Source: Stenotrophomonas maltophilia (lineage in GTDB: Bacteria > Pseudomonadota > Gammaproteobacteria > Xanthomonadales > Xanthomonadaceae). From it: a stretch of 44,598 nt of DNA. Shown one piece after another: positions 9,832 through 20,439 of this stretch. The translations under genes and the position numbers were made by a program. Every line of letters begins with the position of its first letter. The first letter of the stretch is position 1. Location: NCBI RefSeq assembly GCF_013464915.1, contig NZ_RAVT01000049.1, positions 11,971 to 56,568 of the forward strand. The letters are read 5' to 3'. The notes below the pieces were generated by a model. That model was given only the letters and a program-made list of their open reading frames with translations, did not search any database and was not told the DNA's origin.

Positions 9832-11147
9832 GACAGCCTCCCGAAGGTCGGTTCGATGCGCGACTGCAGGCGGCTGGTGCCACGCGCAGCGTTCGGCGCA
9901 GCGGCAGCCACCGGCTCGGCGCTCATCGGTACGCTGGCGGCCACCGGCGCGGCCGGCTCGTCGCTCGGCTCGGCAGCAACGTCTTCGGCGCCACCGATAC
10001 GCACGGCCTGGCGGCGCTCGGCGCGCTTGAGTTCATAGGACACGCGCAGCAGCAGGCCCATCGCCACGCAGGTCATCAGCACCGACGAACCGCCGGAGGA
10101 GATCAGCGGCAGCGTCAGGCCCTTGGTCGGCAGGATGCCCAGGTTCACGCCGATCGAGACAAAGGTCTGCATGCTGATCCACAGGCCGATGCCGAAGGCG
10201 ATGTAACCGGAGAAGTGGCGCTTCATTTCCACGCAGCGCATGCCCAGCCAGAAGGTGCGGCCGACCAGCAGCGCGTACAGGGCCACGATCACGCAGGTGC
10301 CGAGGAAGCCGAATTCCTCGGCAGTGACCGAGAAGATGAAATCGGTGTGCGCTTCCGGCAGGTAGTACAGCTTCTGCACCGAGTTGCCCAGGCCGACGCC
10401 GGTCCACTCACCACGGCCCACTGCCATCAGCGCGTTCGACAGCTGGTAGCCGTCGCCCTGCTGGTCGGCCCACGGGTCCAGGAAGGAAGTGATGCGGCGC
10501 ATGCGGTATGGCTCGATGATCGCCAGCGCGCTCATGCCCACCAGGCCGATGATCACCGGCATCGACATGCGCGGCATGTTCACACCGCCCAGCACCAGCA
10601 TGCCGGCGGTGATCGCCAGCAGCAGGGTGGACGAACCGAAGTCCGGCTGCAGCAGCAGCAGCACCACCAGCGCACCGGCCACGCCCAGCGGCTTGAGCAT
10701 CGCCGGCCAGGTCGCGTTGACCTCGTCGCGGAAACGCACCAGGTAGCTGGACAGCCAGACGATGTAGAGCACCTTTACCGCTTCGACCGTCTGGAACTTG
10801 GAGATGCCCAGGTTGATCCAGCGGCGCGCGCCGTTGACGGTGCTGCCCAGGCCCGGCGTGAACACCGCCAGCAGCAGCACGAAGCAGCCCAGCAGCAGCA
10901 TCTGGTTGTACTGCTCGATCGACTTCAGCTCGGTGCGGGCGGCGATGACCGCCAGCACGATACCGACCGCCAGGAAGATCAGGTGGCGGTTGAGGTAGTA
11001 GAACGGGCTGCTCATCAGTGCGATCGAGCTGGACGCCACCATCACCACGCCGACACCGGTGAGCGCGATGATCGCGCCCAGCAGCCACTTGTCGTAGCTG
11101 CCTTCGATGGCTTCAAGGCGTGTTGCCTGGCGGGACAGGTCGTTCAT
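9828..11147 (-). CDS. ftsW: Lipid II polymerase / division protein FtsW
   Basis: FtsW (439 residues) is the SEDS-family glycosyltransferase that works with FtsI to polymerise septal peptidoglycan. About ten membrane segments are visible between residues 20 and 385, and the SEDS signature near the end reads [16 protein letters not shown] 50-residue Ala/Pro/Glu-rich cytoplasmic tail follows. In most gammaproteobacteria murD sits between mraY and ftsW; here the mraY stop and the ftsW start are 1 nt apart, so murD is absent. Confidence 0.98.
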   Translation of the reverse strand: MNDLSRQATRLEAIEGSYDKWLLGAIIALTGVGVVMVASSSIALMSSPFYYLNRHLIFLAVGIVLAVIAARTELKSIEQYNQMLLLGCFVLLLAVFTPGLGSTVNGARRWINLGISKFQTVEAVKVLYIVWLSSYLVRFRDEVNATWPAMLKPLGVAGALVVLLLLQPDFGSSTLLLAITAGMLVLGGVNMPRMSMPVIIGLVGMSALAIIEPYRMRRITSFLDPWADQQGDGYQLSNALMAVGRGEWTGVGLGNSVQKLYYLPEAHTDFIFSVTAEEFGFLGTCVIVALYALLVGRTFWLGMRCVEMKRHFSGYIAFGIGLWISMQTFVSIGVNLGILPTKGLTLPLISSGGSSVLMTCVAMGLLLRVSYELKRAERRQAVRIGGAEDVAAEPSDEPAAPVAASVPMSAEPVAAAAPNAARGTSRLQSRIEPTFGRLS

Positions 11148-11148
11148 C

Positions 11149-12234
11149 TCAGCGCACCTTCAACGTGGCCAGGCCGATCAGCACGAGCACGACGGAGATG
11201 ATCCAGAAGCGCACGATCACGCGCGGCTCCGGCCAGCCCTTCAGTTCGAAATGGTGGTGGATCGGCGCCATGCGGAACACGCGCTTGCCGGTCAGCTTGA
11301 ACGAGGCGACCTGGATCATCACCGACAGCGTCTCGATGACGAACACACCGCCCATGATCACCAGCACCAGTTCCTGGCGGGTGATCACCGCGATCGTGCC
11401 CAGCACCGCGCCCAGCGCCAGCGCACCGATGTCGCCCATGAACACCATGGCCGGATAGGTGTTGAACCACAGGAAGCCGAGGCCTGCACCGGCGATGGCC
11501 GCACAGATGATGACCAGCTCGCCGGCGCCCGGGATCTGCGGGATCTGCAGGTAGTTGGCGAACACCACGTTGCCCGAGGCGTAGGCGAACACACCCAGCG
11601 CGCAGGCCACCAGCACGGTCGGCATGATCGCCAGGCCATCCAGGCCGTCGGTCAGGTTCACCGCATTGGAGAAGCCGACGATCCAGAAGTAGGCGATGGC
11701 TACGAAGCCGATGCCGGCCAGCGGCAGCGCGATCGACTTGAACATCGGGATGTAGAAGGTCAGCGCTGCCGGCACGTCGGCCGTGTAGAACAGGAACAGG
11801 CCAGCGGCCAGGCCGAAGATCGACTGCAGCAGGTACTTCCAGCGCGACTTCAGGCCGTTCGGGTCGCGACGGACGATCTTGATCCAGTCGTCATACCAGC
11901 CGATGGCGCCGAAGCACAGCATCACCGCCAGCACCAGCCACACGTAGCGGTTGCGCAGGTCGGCCCACATCAGCACCGACAGGGTGATGGTGAGCAGGAT
12001 CAGCGAACCGCCCATGGTCGGCGTGCCGGCCTTGGAGAAATGGGTCTGCGGGCCGTCCTTGCGGATCGGCTGGCCGCCCTTGAACTGGGCAAGCTTGCGG
12101 ATCATCGCCGGGCCGAGCCACAGCGACAGGAACAGCGCCGTCAACGCGGCAAGGATGGCGCGGAACGTCTGGTAGTTGAACAGCCCGAACAGGCTCTCCA
12201 ACTGCTGCAACCATCGAGCCAGTTCATACAACAT
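11149..12234 (-). CDS. mraY: Phospho-MurNAc-pentapeptide transferase MraY
   Basis: MraY (361 residues) is the integral membrane enzyme that moves phospho-MurNAc-pentapeptide onto undecaprenyl phosphate, forming lipid I. Catalytic aspartates appear in YDDWIKI (near 114-120), [13 protein letters not shown] (near 190-202) and [11 protein letters not shown], and the HHHFE motif near 325-329 completes the signature. About ten membrane helices. The start overlaps the end of murF by 11 nt. Confidence 0.98.
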   Translation of the reverse strand: MLYELARWLQQLESLFGLFNYQTFRAILAALTALFLSLWLGPAMIRKLAQFKGGQPIRKDGPQTHFSKAGTPTMGGSLILLTITLSVLMWADLRNRYVWLVLAVMLCFGAIGWYDDWIKIVRRDPNGLKSRWKYLLQSIFGLAAGLFLFYTADVPAALTFYIPMFKSIALPLAGIGFVAIAYFWIVGFSNAVNLTDGLDGLAIMPTVLVACALGVFAYASGNVVFANYLQIPQIPGAGELVIICAAIAGAGLGFLWFNTYPAMVFMGDIGALALGAVLGTIAVITRQELVLVIMGGVFVIETLSVMIQVASFKLTGKRVFRMAPIHHHFELKGWPEPRVIVRFWIISVVLVLIGLATLKVR

Positions 12235-13618
12235 GCGGGGATTCCTCTCCTTGCGCCAGCAGCGCTTTGACGATCAGGTCCATGGCACTGCCACGGGAAC
12301 CCTTGACCAGGCAGCGCACACCAGCGTGCAACTCATCCTGCAGCGCCTGTGACAGCGCACCATGGGTAGCGAAATGGCGACCGCCTTCACCGAAGGCGGC
12401 CGCAGCGGCGGCACTGAGCGGACCCAGCGCATACAGCCGCTTCAGTCCGGCAGCGCGTGCGCGGATGCCCGCCTGCGCATGCAGCGCTTCGGCGTCCGGG
12501 CCCAGTTCGCGCATGTCGCCCAGCACCAGCCAGCCCTCTTCCGGGGCCGCGGCCAGGGCATCGATGGCCGCAGCCAGCGAGCCGGGATTGGCGTTGTAGC
12601 TGTCATCCACCAGCACCGCGCCGTTGCGCAGCTGATGGGCGATCTGGCGGCCCGGCACCGGCTGCGCTTCGGCCAGGCCGGCGGCAATCAGCGCCAGGTC
12701 GACACCAGCGGCCAGCGCCAGGCTGGCGGCAGCCAACGCATTGCTGACGTTGTGGCGGCCCGGCAGGCCGAGCACCACGCGGGCTTCACCGGCCGGCGAA
12801 ACCAGGGTGAACTGGCTGCCCTGCGCACCGGCGCGGATGTCGCGCGCGGTCACCTCGGCGGTATGTTCCAGGCCGTAGCGCAGCACGCGGCAGCGCGGCG
12901 GGGTGCCGACGAAATGCTGTTCGAACCAGCGACCGTAGGCATCGTCGGTGTTGATCACCGCCACACCATCGGCCGGCAATGCGGCATAGATCGCGCCCTT
13001 GGTCACTGCCACGCCGAGCAGGCTGCCCATGCGTTCCAGGTGGGCCGGGGCGATGTTGTTGACCAGCGCATAGCGCGGGCGGGCGATATCGGTCAGGTAG
13101 GCGATGTCGCCCGGCTTGCCGGCGCCCATCTCGTAGACGGCGTAGTCGGCATCTTCCGGCGCGTCGATCACCGCCAGCGGCAGGCCGATCTCGTTGTTGC
13201 GGTTGCCCGGGTTGGCGTAGACCACCTTGTGCGCGTGCTGCGACACCTGCTGCAGGATCGACAGCAGCAGGCTCTTCACGCTGGTCTTGCCGTTGCTGCC
13301 GGTGATCGCGAACACCTCGGTGCCGCGATCGCGCTGCATGCCGGTGGCGATCTTCGCCAGCGCCAGCTCGCTGTCGGCCACCAGCACCTGCGGCAGCTCG
13401 ATCGGCAGCAGGCGCTCGACCAGCAGCGCACTGGCACCACGCGCCAGCGCATCGGCGGCGAAGTCATGGCCATCGAAACGCTCGCCGCGCAACGCCACGT
13501 ACAGGCTGCCCGGGCCGAGGCTGCGGGTGTCATTGCTGACCGCGTCGATGGCCACGTCGTCGCCGTGGATCTCGCCGCCGGCCCAGTGTGCAATCAGCGA
13601 AAGCAGGGTGCGCTTCAT
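12224..13618 (-). CDS. murF: UDP-MurNAc-tripeptide--D-Ala-D-Ala ligase MurF
   Basis: MurF (464 residues) adds the D-Ala-D-Ala made by Ddl, completing the UDP-MurNAc-pentapeptide. The P-loop TGSNGKT is at 106-112, and the C-terminal Mur ligase domain contains [10 protein letters not shown]. Its ATG overlaps the murE stop by 4 nt. The annotation is secure from motifs, length and order. Confidence 0.97.
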   Translation of the reverse strand: MKRTLLSLIAHWAGGEIHGDDVAIDAVSNDTRSLGPGSLYVALRGERFDGHDFAADALARGASALLVERLLPIELPQVLVADSELALAKIATGMQRDRGTEVFAITGSNGKTSVKSLLLSILQQVSQHAHKVVYANPGNRNNEIGLPLAVIDAPEDADYAVYEMGAGKPGDIAYLTDIARPRYALVNNIAPAHLERMGSLLGVAVTKGAIYAALPADGVAVINTDDAYGRWFEQHFVGTPPRCRVLRYGLEHTAEVTARDIRAGAQGSQFTLVSPAGEARVVLGLPGRHNVSNALAAASLALAAGVDLALIAAGLAEAQPVPGRQIAHQLRNGAVLVDDSYNANPGSLAAAIDALAAAPEEGWLVLGDMRELGPDAEALHAQAGIRARAAGLKRLYALGPLSAAAAAAFGEGGRHFATHGALSQALQDELHAGVRCLVKGSRGSAMDLIVKALLAQGEESPHVV

Positions 13619-15123
13619 GCGGCGCCCTCCCCGGCCTGGGCTGCTAGAACGCCGGCCTTGGCCGCCAGTGCAGCGGCGGCCACTTCGGTATCGTCGAAGT
13701 CATGGCGCACGCCGTTCACTTCCTGGTACGGCTCGTGGCCCTTGCCGGCGATCAGGATGATGTCGCCGGCACCGGCACGCTTCACCGCCAGGCCGATCGC
13801 ACGCGCACGGTTGCGCTGCACGGTCACGGCGGAGGCATCGGTGAAGCCAGCGAGGATGTCGGCCACGATCACATCGCCATCCTCGCCACGCGGGTTGTCG
13901 TCGGTGACGATGACCTGGTTGGCCAGGCGCTCGGCGATCGCCGCCATCTGCGGGCGCTTGCCGGTATCGCGCTCGCCACCGCAGCCGAACACGCAGAACA
14001 GCGTGCCCTGCAGATGGCCGTGCAGGCTGTCCAGCGCCTGTTCAAGCGCGTCCGGGGTATGTGCGTAATCGATCACCACAGTCGGCAGACCGTCTTCGCC
14101 GCCGAGGCGGTTCATGCGGCCGCGGATCGGCTGCAGCGCCGACAGCACCTGGGCGATGCGCGGCAGCGGCTGGCCCTGCGCATGCAGGGTACCGGCCACC
14201 GCCAGCAGGTTGTCCACGTTGAAGCGGCCCAGCAGCGGCGACTGCACCGCCGCACGCTGGCCGTCGATGACCAGTTCGAACGCAATGCCACGGCCATCCA
14301 GCTGCAGCGCTTCGGCGCGAACGCTGGCCTTGCTGGCACCGCGCGAGCTCAGGCCGATCGGCTGCACGCCCGCCGGCAGGCCGGCGAACAGCTGGCGGCC
14401 GAAGGCGTCGTCCAGGTTGATCACCGCCGCCTTCAGGCCCGGGCGATGGAACAGCCGCGCCTTGGCCGCGCCGTAGCTGGCCATGTCGCCGTGGTAATCC
14501 AGATGGTCGCGGGTGAGGTTGGTGAACACCGCCACGTCGTAGTGCACGGCGTCGACGCGGCCCTGGTCCAGCGCGTGCGAGCTGACTTCCATCGCCACCG
14601 CGCGCGCACCGGCGTCGCGCAGCTGCGCCAGCAACGCATGCATCTGCAGCACCAGCGGCGTGGTGAAGCCGGTCGGCTCAACCGCACCATAAAGTCCGGC
14701 GCCCAGCGTGCCGATACTGCCACTGGGCGTACCGAGCAGATGCCAGGCCTGGGCCAGCAGCTGCACGGTGGAGGTCTTGCCGTTGGTGCCGGTCACGCCC
14801 ACCATCGCCATCGCCCGCGACGGTGCGCCATGGAACTGGTCGGCCATCGCGCCCATGCGCGCGCGCAGGCCCGGCACCGCGATCGCATCGGCCGGGGCCG
14901 GCAGCTCGGCAGGTGCCGGCGGTTCGAACAGGATGACGCCGGCGCCGGCCGCACGGGCCTGCTCGACAAACCCCAGGCCATGCGCGCCGAAACCGGCGAT
15001 CGCGACGAAGGCATTGCCGGGGCGCACGGCGCGGCTGTCCAGCACCAGGCCGGTCAGAACGGGGTCGTGCCCTGCAAGAGCGACGTCCGGAAGCAACTGC
15101 GAAAGCAACATCGAAGGACTCAT
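13615..15123 (-). CDS. murE: UDP-MurNAc-L-Ala-Glu--meso-diaminopimelate ligase MurE
   Basis: MurE (502 residues) adds the third stem-peptide residue. The P-loop TGTNGKT is at 111-117, the lysine expected to be carbamylated is K221, and the DNPR motif (409-412) marks meso-diaminopimelate specificity, as expected of a Gram-negative wall. It overlaps ftsI and murF by 4 nt each. Because murD is missing from the cluster, its substrate may come from a MurD2/MurL-type route (inference). Confidence 0.97.
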   Translation of the reverse strand: MSPSMLLSQLLPDVALAGHDPVLTGLVLDSRAVRPGNAFVAIAGFGAHGLGFVEQARAAGAGVILFEPPAPAELPAPADAIAVPGLRARMGAMADQFHGAPSRAMAMVGVTGTNGKTSTVQLLAQAWHLLGTPSGSIGTLGAGLYGAVEPTGFTTPLVLQMHALLAQLRDAGARAVAMEVSSHALDQGRVDAVHYDVAVFTNLTRDHLDYHGDMASYGAAKARLFHRPGLKAAVINLDDAFGRQLFAGLPAGVQPIGLSSRGASKASVRAEALQLDGRGIAFELVIDGQRAAVQSPLLGRFNVDNLLAVAGTLHAQGQPLPRIAQVLSALQPIRGRMNRLGGEDGLPTVVIDYAHTPDALEQALDSLHGHLQGTLFCVFGCGGERDTGKRPQMAAIAERLANQVIVTDDNPRGEDGDVIVADILAGFTDASAVTVQRNRARAIGLAVKRAGAGDIILIAGKGHEPYQEVNGVRHDFDDTEVAAAALAAKAGVLAAQAGEGAA

Positions 15124-16964
15124 TGCGTGCCTCCCGTAGCGGGCGGCGTCTGGGCGTGCGCGCTGGGCAGCGCAGCATCGAATTCAGCGGCGGCATCGGC
15201 CGGCAGCGCGGCTTCGGCCGGCGGCGCGGGCAGGATCGAGGCCGAGTGGCCGACCTTGCCGGACTGTTGTGCGGCCAGCCACGACTGCAGGTCGTCCAGC
15301 GGCACGTCCATCAGGCGCAGGGTGCCTTCCATCACGTTGTGGTAGACCGGCGCCGACACCAGGCCGCCGTAGAACTTGCCGGCCTGCGGGTCGTTGATGA
15401 CGATGACGGTGGCGAAGCGCGGGTTGGTGGCCGGCACCACGCCGGCGAACAGCGCGTTGTAGTGGCCGCGCTCGTAACCGCCGGGGCCGGTCTTGCGCGC
15501 GGTACCGGTCTTGCCCGCCACGCGGTAGCCCAGCACCGCTGCCTGCTTGGCGCCGCCCTGGGTAACCACCGTTTCCATCATCGCCACCACCTGCCTGGCG
15601 ACGTTCTCGTCGATGATCTGATGCGCTTCGTTGCGCTGGCCCTTGACGAAGGTCGGCGCGATCAACTTGCCGCCATTGGCCAGCGCCGAGTAGGCGGTGG
15701 CGATCTGCAGCGGCGTCACGTTCAGGCCGTAGCCGTAGGACATGGTGGTCTTGGTGGCACCGTCCCAGTTGGCCGGGCGCCGCACCACGCCACCGGATTC
15801 ACCCGGGAAGCCGCTGTGCGGCACCGAGCCGTAGCCGAAGCGGCGCACGCCGTCATAGAACACCTGGTCCGGCATCTTTGCCGCGACCTTGGCCGCGCCG
15901 ATGTTGGAACTGCGGGTGATCACGCCGGTCACGTTCAGCACGCCGTTGTTGCGCGGCACGTCGCGAATCGTGAAGCGGGCTACCTGCATGTAGCCCGGGT
16001 TGGTATCGATGATGGTGTCCTTGGTCACCGCACCGGCCTGCAGCGCGGTAGCGATGGTCAACGGCTTCATCGTCGAACCCGGCTCGACCAGGTCGGTCAC
16101 CGCACGGTTGCGGCGCGCATCGGGCAGCGCGCCGGTCAGCGAATTCGGGTTGTAGGTCGGCAGGTTGACCATGGCCAGGATCTCGCCGGTGGTCACGTCC
16201 ATGATCACCATCGAACCGCCGGCTGCCTTGTTGGCCACCAGCGCGTTGCGCAGTTCCTTGAAGGCCAGGTACTGGATGCGGCGGTCGATGCTGAGTGTCA
16301 GGTCCTTGCCCGGCTCGGCGGCGCGCAGCAGGTCGCTCTCGACGGTTTCGCCCTTGCGGTTGCGGATCACCCGCTTGGCACCGGCCTTGCCGCGCAGCCA
16401 TTCGTCGAACGCCAGCTCCAGGCCTTCCTGGCCGCGGTCGTCGATGTTGGTGAAGCCGAGCACGTGCGCCATCGCCTCACCCTGCGGGTAGAAGCGGCGG
16501 AACTCGCGCTGCGCGGCCACGCCCGGAATCTTCAGCGCAACCACCTTCTCTGCCTCGTCCGGATTGATCCGGCGGCGCAGGTACATGAATTCCTTGTCCG
16601 ACTTCTGCGACAGGCGGCTGCTCAACTCGTCCACCGACATGCCGACCGCCTGGGCCAGCTCCGGGATGCGCTCGGGCGAACGCAGCAGATCCTGCGGATT
16701 GACCCAGATCGAAGCAACCGGCGTGGACACCGCCAGCGGCTCGCCGTTGCGGTCGGTGATCATGCCGCGCGAGGTCTTGATCGGCAGCTCGCGCAGGTAG
16801 CGGGCCTCGCCCTGGCGCTGGTAGAAGTCGCTGTTGATGATCTGCACGTAGGCGGCGCGACCCACCAGCGACACCGAGCACAGGCCGAGCGCCAGCGCGA
16901 CCCAGCGCAGGCGCTGGCGCAGGTTGAAGGCGTTGCGCGGGCGGTTGCGGCCGGTCTTGCTCAT
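15120..16964 (-). CDS. ftsI: Septal peptidoglycan transpeptidase FtsI (PBP3)
   Basis: FtsI (614 residues) is the class B penicillin-binding protein that crosslinks septal peptidoglycan with FtsW. A short cytoplasmic tail and one membrane segment (about 20-40) precede the dimerisation domain. The transpeptidase motifs are S297-T-M-K300, S352-S-N354 and K485-T-G487. A long Ala/Pro-rich C-terminal tail (about 580-614) is present. Target of beta-lactams such as aztreonam in relatives. Confidence 0.98.
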   Translation of the reverse strand: MSKTGRNRPRNAFNLRQRLRWVALALGLCSVSLVGRAAYVQIINSDFYQRQGEARYLRELPIKTSRGMITDRNGEPLAVSTPVASIWVNPQDLLRSPERIPELAQAVGMSVDELSSRLSQKSDKEFMYLRRRINPDEAEKVVALKIPGVAAQREFRRFYPQGEAMAHVLGFTNIDDRGQEGLELAFDEWLRGKAGAKRVIRNRKGETVESDLLRAAEPGKDLTLSIDRRIQYLAFKELRNALVANKAAGGSMVIMDVTTGEILAMVNLPTYNPNSLTGALPDARRNRAVTDLVEPGSTMKPLTIATALQAGAVTKDTIIDTNPGYMQVARFTIRDVPRNNGVLNVTGVITRSSNIGAAKVAAKMPDQVFYDGVRRFGYGSVPHSGFPGESGGVVRRPANWDGATKTTMSYGYGLNVTPLQIATAYSALANGGKLIAPTFVKGQRNEAHQIIDENVARQVVAMMETVVTQGGAKQAAVLGYRVAGKTGTARKTGPGGYERGHYNALFAGVVPATNPRFATVIVINDPQAGKFYGGLVSAPVYHNVMEGTLRLMDVPLDDLQSWLAAQQSGKVGHSASILPAPPAEAALPADAAAEFDAALPSAHAQTPPATGGTQ

Positions 16965-17224
16965 GGCCGCACCACCACGATGTCACCGGCTTCGGGGAAC
17001 TTCATGCCGAGCTTTTCGCGGGCGATGCGATCGACTCGGTTGGCTTCGGCCAGGGTCGCCTGCTCCAGCTGCAGGCGGCCGAATTCGAGGTTGATGTCAT
17101 CGCGCTTGCGTTCGGCGCGCGACAGCTCGATGAACGTCTGCCGGTGACGGTGACGCACGAACACGACGCCGATCGCCGAGGCCACGGTCGAGGCCAACAG
17201 GATGATCAGCAGCAGCCGGCTCAT
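16961..17224 (-). CDS. ftsL: Cell division protein FtsL
   Basis: FtsL (87 residues) is a small bitopic divisome protein that pairs with FtsB and FtsQ. A membrane segment (about 3-24) is followed by a periplasmic coiled coil ([30 protein letters not shown], in shorter heptads). I use the ATG at 17224, which overlaps the rsmH stop as ATGA. The frame is open far upstream inside rsmH, but that part is a shadow. Confidence 0.95.
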   Translation of the reverse strand: MSRLLLIILLASTVASAIGVVFVRHRHRQTFIELSRAERKRDDINLEFGRLQLEQATLAEANRVDRIAREKLGMKFPEAGDIVVVRP

Positions 17225-18207
17225 GCATCGGCCTCCCGCTTCTGGGCCACGCGCAGCACCGCACTGCGGGCGCGCGGGTTGGCAGCCAGCTCTTCGTCGG
17301 TGGCCTTGATGGCACCGCCGATCAGGTCCAGCGTCGGCACGAACGCGACCGCCTCGGGCAGGCGGCGGTTGGCCGGCGGCGCCTTGGCCAGGCGGTTCAT
17401 GTACTGCTTGACGATGCGGTCTTCCAGCGAGTGGAAGCTGATCACCGCCAGCCGGCCACCGGGCTTGAGCCGTTCCACCGCCGCATCGAGCCCGGCTTCC
17501 AGATCGGCCAGCTCGCGGTTGATGTGGATGCGGATGGCCTGGAAGCTGCGCGTGGCCGGGTGGATCTTGTCTTTCCCACGCGGCATCACCGAGGCGATCA
17601 GCTCGGCCAGTTCGGCGGTGCGGGTGAACGGCTGCTTCTCGCGGCGCGCCACGATGGCACGCGCGATGCGGCGGCTCTGGCGTTCTTCGCCATAGGTCCA
17701 CAGCACGTCGGCGATCTCGCGGTCTTCCACGCGGTTGATCCACTGCGCGGCGCTTTCACCGCTGTCCGGGTCCATGCGCATGTCCAGCGGGCCGTCCTTG
17801 CCGAAGCTGAAGCCCCGCTCGGCCACGTCCAGCTGCGGCGACGACACGCCCAGATCGAACAGCACGCCGTCCAGGCCTTCAGCCGTCGCATCCCACTGCA
17901 GCAGCTGGGCGAAGCTGCCACGGAAGATGGACACGCGCGGGTCCGGCGCGAAATCGCGCTCGGCAACGGCGATGGCTTCCGGATCCTTGTCCATGACCAG
18001 CAGGCGCCCCTCGGGACCGAGCTGGGTGAGCACGCCACGTGCATGACCGCCACGACCGAACGTGCCATCCAGATAACGTCCGTTTTCGATCACCCTCAGG
18101 CCTTCGATGACCTGGGTGTACAGGACCGGCAGGTGCACCGCCGGCGACTGCGACACCGGAAGGTGACCGGTCTGCGCTTCTGGGCGCATCCGGGCACCCC
18201 GGCTCAC
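17221..18207 (-). CDS. rsmH: 16S rRNA (cytosine(1402)-N4)-methyltransferase RsmH
   Basis: RsmH (also MraW; 328 residues from the GTG) methylates N4 of C1402 in 16S rRNA using S-adenosylmethionine. The SAM loop [14 protein letters not shown] is near 47-60; [11 protein letters not shown] and the late motif [16 protein letters not shown] are also present. The GTG start overlaps the mraZ stop (GTGA). An ATG at 18189 is an alternative and has GGGG 7 nt upstream; the choice only changes six N-terminal residues. Confidence 0.96.
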   Translation of the reverse strand: MSRGARMRPEAQTGHLPVSQSPAVHLPVLYTQVIEGLRVIENGRYLDGTFGRGGHARGVLTQLGPEGRLLVMDKDPEAIAVAERDFAPDPRVSIFRGSFAQLLQWDATAEGLDGVLFDLGVSSPQLDVAERGFSFGKDGPLDMRMDPDSGESAAQWINRVEDREIADVLWTYGEERQSRRIARAIVARREKQPFTRTAELAELIASVMPRGKDKIHPATRSFQAIRIHINRELADLEAGLDAAVERLKPGGRLAVISFHSLEDRIVKQYMNRLAKAPPANRRLPEAVAFVPTLDLIGGAIKATDEELAANPRARSAVLRVAQKREADA

Positions 18208-18650
18208 AACTTCAGGTCGAGCAACCCATCACCCAGATCCTCGTCAGACAACGTCTGCTGGATCAGGGCCCGATGCGCCTGCTCGCTCCACAATTCGAAC
18301 TTGTCGCCCATACCGAGCAATACCGCCTTCTTCTCAATGCCCACCGCACCGCGGTGGCTGGCGGGGATGCTGATGCGACCGTTGCCGTCCAGCTCCAGAT
18401 GGGCGGCCGAGCCGACCAGCTTCTGCTGCAACAGGCGCACGACGCGCTGGGTGTTGGGCTTGGACATGACGTCGTCGCGGACCCGTTCCCATTCCGACTC
18501 TGCATACAGCCACAGGCAGCCGGCTTCGAACGGGTTGTAGGTCAGCACGAGACGGTTGTTGCTGGCGCGCGCGACGAGGTCGCGGTAAGCGGTGGGAACC
18601 GCCATGCGCCCTTTATCGTCAACTGTGATGGCCGTCTCGCCCTGGAACAC
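18204..18650 (-). CDS. mraZ: Transcriptional regulator MraZ
   Basis: MraZ (148 residues) is the AbrB-fold regulator at the head of dcw clusters, known in E. coli to repress its own promoter. Two copies of the DNA-binding signature are seen: DDKGRMAVP near residues 11-19 and DGNGRISIP near 86-94. I start it at a GTG (18650), giving the family N-terminus [15 protein letters not shown] and the usual length; the longer open frame runs back into the promoter. GTGG repeats lie 38-52 nt upstream. Confidence 0.95.
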   Translation of the reverse strand: MFQGETAITVDDKGRMAVPTAYRDLVARASNNRLVLTYNPFEAGCLWLYAESEWERVRDDVMSKPNTQRVVRLLQQKLVGSAAHLELDGNGRISIPASHRGAVGIEKKAVLLGMGDKFELWSEQAHRALIQQTLSDEDLGDGLLDLKL

Positions 18651-18687
18651 GACGCGTGCACCTATCCTTCGCCCGGTGAAACATTGA

Positions 18688-18702
18688 ACCACGAAAACCC
18701 AC
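18688..18702 (-). promoter_or_regulatory. Probable MraZ operator repeats
   Basis: On the minus strand GTGGG (18702-18698) and GTGGT (18692-18688) are 10 nt apart, i.e. two 5-nt boxes with a 5-nt spacer, as in known MraZ sites. A further GTGGG (18730-18726) overlaps the predicted -10 of the promoter. Autoregulation is inferred from family knowledge. Confidence 0.6.
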
Positions 18703-18728
18703 AAAACACCCGGATTTCCCTCTGATGC

Positions 18729-18756
18729 CCACCTTAGCAGCGGCCGAAGGGTTGTC
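18729..18756 (-). promoter_or_regulatory. dcw operon promoter
   Basis: A perfect -35 TTGACA (18756-18751) and a -10 TAAGGT (18734-18729) are separated by 16 nt on the minus strand. Transcription would start near 18722, upstream of the GTGG repeats and mraZ. No equally good promoter is seen before the other dcw genes. Confidence 0.7.
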
Positions 18757-18828
18757 AACAACTTTTCAGCGGGGAAATCGCCAGCCGCATCAATGGCTTG
18801 CAACAACCTTTAGAGAATTGTTCAAGGC

Positions 18829-18838
18829 TTATCCACAA
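18829..18838 (+). promoter_or_regulatory. DnaA box
   Basis: TTATCCACAA contains a perfect copy of the DnaA consensus TTATCCACA. It lies about 75 bp upstream of the dcw -35, between that promoter and the NRDE gene. A weaker 7/9 match sits in CTGTGGACAG at 18884-18893. A small palindrome (TCTCAA/TTGAGA, 18851-18865) lies between them. Confidence 0.55.
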
Positions 18839-18973
18839 GTTGCTGATCCGTCTCAATTTTTGAGATTGAACGGAAGTTCAGGGCTGTGGACAGGGCGTGA
18901 AACATCGCCCGCGCATTCATCCGGAACCGGCCGGAAACGCCGCCGGACTGCGCAAACCATGCACAATGAAGCC

Positions 18974-19762
18974 ATGTGCCTGCTCGCTCTTGGCTGGATG
19001 CACCACCCGCGCTGGCGGCTGGTGATGACCGGCAACCGTGATGAGTTCCACGCCCGCCCGACCGCGGCGCTGGCCCCCTGGCAGGATGAGACCTCCGTCA
19101 TCGGGGGGCGCGACCTGCGCTCCGGCGGCGGCTGGGCCGGCGTGGGTGCCGGCGGGCGGATGGCCGTGGTCACCAATGTCCGCGATCCACTGGCCGCACA
19201 GACTGGCCCGTCGCGGGGCGCGCTGGTGGCCGACTTCCTGCGCGGGCGCGACCCGGCCGCCGTGCATATCGACCGATTGGCGACCGTGGCGGGCGCCTAC
19301 GCCCCGTTCAACCTGTTGCTGGCCGATGGCGACAGCCTGGAGTATCTGGGCAACCATCCGGCCGAACGGCAGAGCCTGGGCCCCGGCGTGCACGGCATGT
19401 CCAACGGCGCATTGGACGCGCCGTGGCCGAAGACCCGGCGGCTGATGGCTGCGCTTGAAAACTGGCTGCAGCACGACGGGATCGGATCCCTTTCGCAGAG
19501 CGAAAGGGCTCTGACCCCAGACCTGACCCCACTCTGGCAGGCCCTCGCCGACGAACACCGCCCGGTCGACCGCGACCTGCCCGACACCGGCATCGGCCTG
19601 GAACGCGAACGCTGGCTGAGCCCGGCCTTCATCCGCGGCGACGACTACGGCACCCGCGCCAGCACCGTGCTGCTGATCGACGCTGATGGCCACGGGCAGA
19701 TCCACGAACGTCGCTTTGGCCCGCAGGGCGTCGCACTCGGCCAGAGCCGCGTCGACTTCTGA
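18974..19762 (+). CDS. NRDE family protein (TANGO2-like)
   Basis: This 262-residue protein has the NRDE motif in the first 30 residues (GNRDEFHARPT) and starts Met-Cys, the conserved N-terminal cysteine of this family. The C-terminal segment SPAFIRGDDYGTRASTVLL is also typical. TANGO2-type proteins have been linked to haem and lipid metabolism, but a bacterial reaction is not settled. A start five codons upstream (18962) is possible; I prefer the one placing Cys at position 2. A hairpin repeat at 19478-19518 lies inside the frame and codes for roughly residues 169-182, in a spot where the family has a loop. No obvious partner gene. Confidence 0.85.
   Translation: MCLLALGWMHHPRWRLVMTGNRDEFHARPTAALAPWQDETSVIGGRDLRSGGGWAGVGAGGRMAVVTNVRDPLAAQTGPSRGALVADFLRGRDPAAVHIDRLATVAGAYAPFNLLLADGDSLEYLGNHPAERQSLGPGVHGMSNGALDAPWPKTRRLMAALENWLQHDGIGSLSQSERALTPDLTPLWQALADEHRPVDRDLPDTGIGLERERWLSPAFIRGDDYGTRASTVLLIDADGHGQIHERRFGPQGVALGQSRVDF
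19478..19518 (-). repeat. GGGGTC-family hairpin, copy 2, inside the NRDE gene
   Basis: It has the same arms as the copies at 75, 20355 and 26128. The inner stem is CTTTCGC/GCGAAAG with an AGA loop. One outer pair is lost (A81.C515 in local numbering). It is translated in frame as part of IGSLSQSERALTP, so the host gene has tolerated it. Confidence 0.75.
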
Positions 19763-19863
19763 CCCTGTACCTGTTTTCTGTGTCTATAAATGTCTGCACG
19801 CACGCCACACGATGACCGGGCGCGGCGCTGCCGCGCGCCCCACCGATTCACAGGGAGTCATCG

Positions 19864-20343
19864 ATGCGCCGTGTTCTCGTACTTGCCGCCACCCACCTGC
19901 TCACCCTCGGCCTCGGCTTCGGCCTGGGCGTGTATCTGCTGCCGATCCTGATCGCCCCCGACGACCCGCCGGTGGCGCAGGTGCAGGCGGCCATGGGCGA
20001 CGCCCGCTACCACACCACCTTCCGCCGCGACCTCAAGGGCAGCGATGCGGTGCACTGGGCCGAAGGCAACGTCAGCGTCAGCCCGCGCCAGGTCGCGTTC
20101 GACGGCAAGATGGGCCCGGGGCCGGACTACAAGGTCTACCTGGTCCGCGACTTCGTCGACAACAAGGCCGATTTCCTGAAGATCAAGGCGCAGGCCCAGC
20201 GCATCGGCGAGGTGAAGACCTTCAACCGGTTCCTGGTCGATGTGCCCGAAAGCGTCAACGTGGACGACTACACCACCGTGGTGGTGTGGTGTGAACGGTT
20301 CGAGCAGTTCATTTCCGCCGGGCAGTACCGTACGCCGGGTTGA
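19864..20343 (+). CDS. DM13 domain protein, membrane-anchored
   Basis: This 159-residue protein has an N-terminal hydrophobic segment (about 6-30), an uncleaved anchor or signal, followed by a DM13 domain (about 50-155). DM13 hallmarks are GPGPDYKVYLV, FNRFLVDVP and the near-terminal VVVWCERFEQFIS with its single conserved Cys. DM13 has been proposed to bind haem or metal and to act in redox reactions, but no bacterial role is established. GGGAG lies 8 nt before the ATG. It follows the NRDE gene by 101 bp and may be co-transcribed. Confidence 0.75.
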   Translation: MRRVLVLAATHLLTLGLGFGLGVYLLPILIAPDDPPVAQVQAAMGDARYHTTFRRDLKGSDAVHWAEGNVSVSPRQVAFDGKMGPGPDYKVYLVRDFVDNKADFLKIKAQAQRIGEVKTFNRFLVDVPESVNVDDYTTVVVWCERFEQFISAGQYRTPG

Positions 20344-20354
20344 GCCATGGCACC

Positions 20355-20393
20355 GGGGTCGGATCCCTTTCCGCAGGAAAGGGCTCTGACCCC
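20355..20393 (-). repeat. GGGGTC-family hairpin, copy 3
   Basis: A 39-nt palindrome with conserved arms and inner stem CTTTCC/GGAAAG. It starts 12 nt after the DM13 stop. It lacks a T tract. A SMAG element follows at 20440. Confidence 0.75.
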
Positions 20394-20439
20394 GCGCGTC
20401 GTGGCCGGCAACGGCTTGATGCGTCCGGAGATCAGGATG

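Noticed and set aside
15123..17147. Open frame of 674 codons on the plus strand
   Set aside because: Antisense to ftsI and ftsL; His/Arg/Gly-rich composition typical of shadow frames and no motif.
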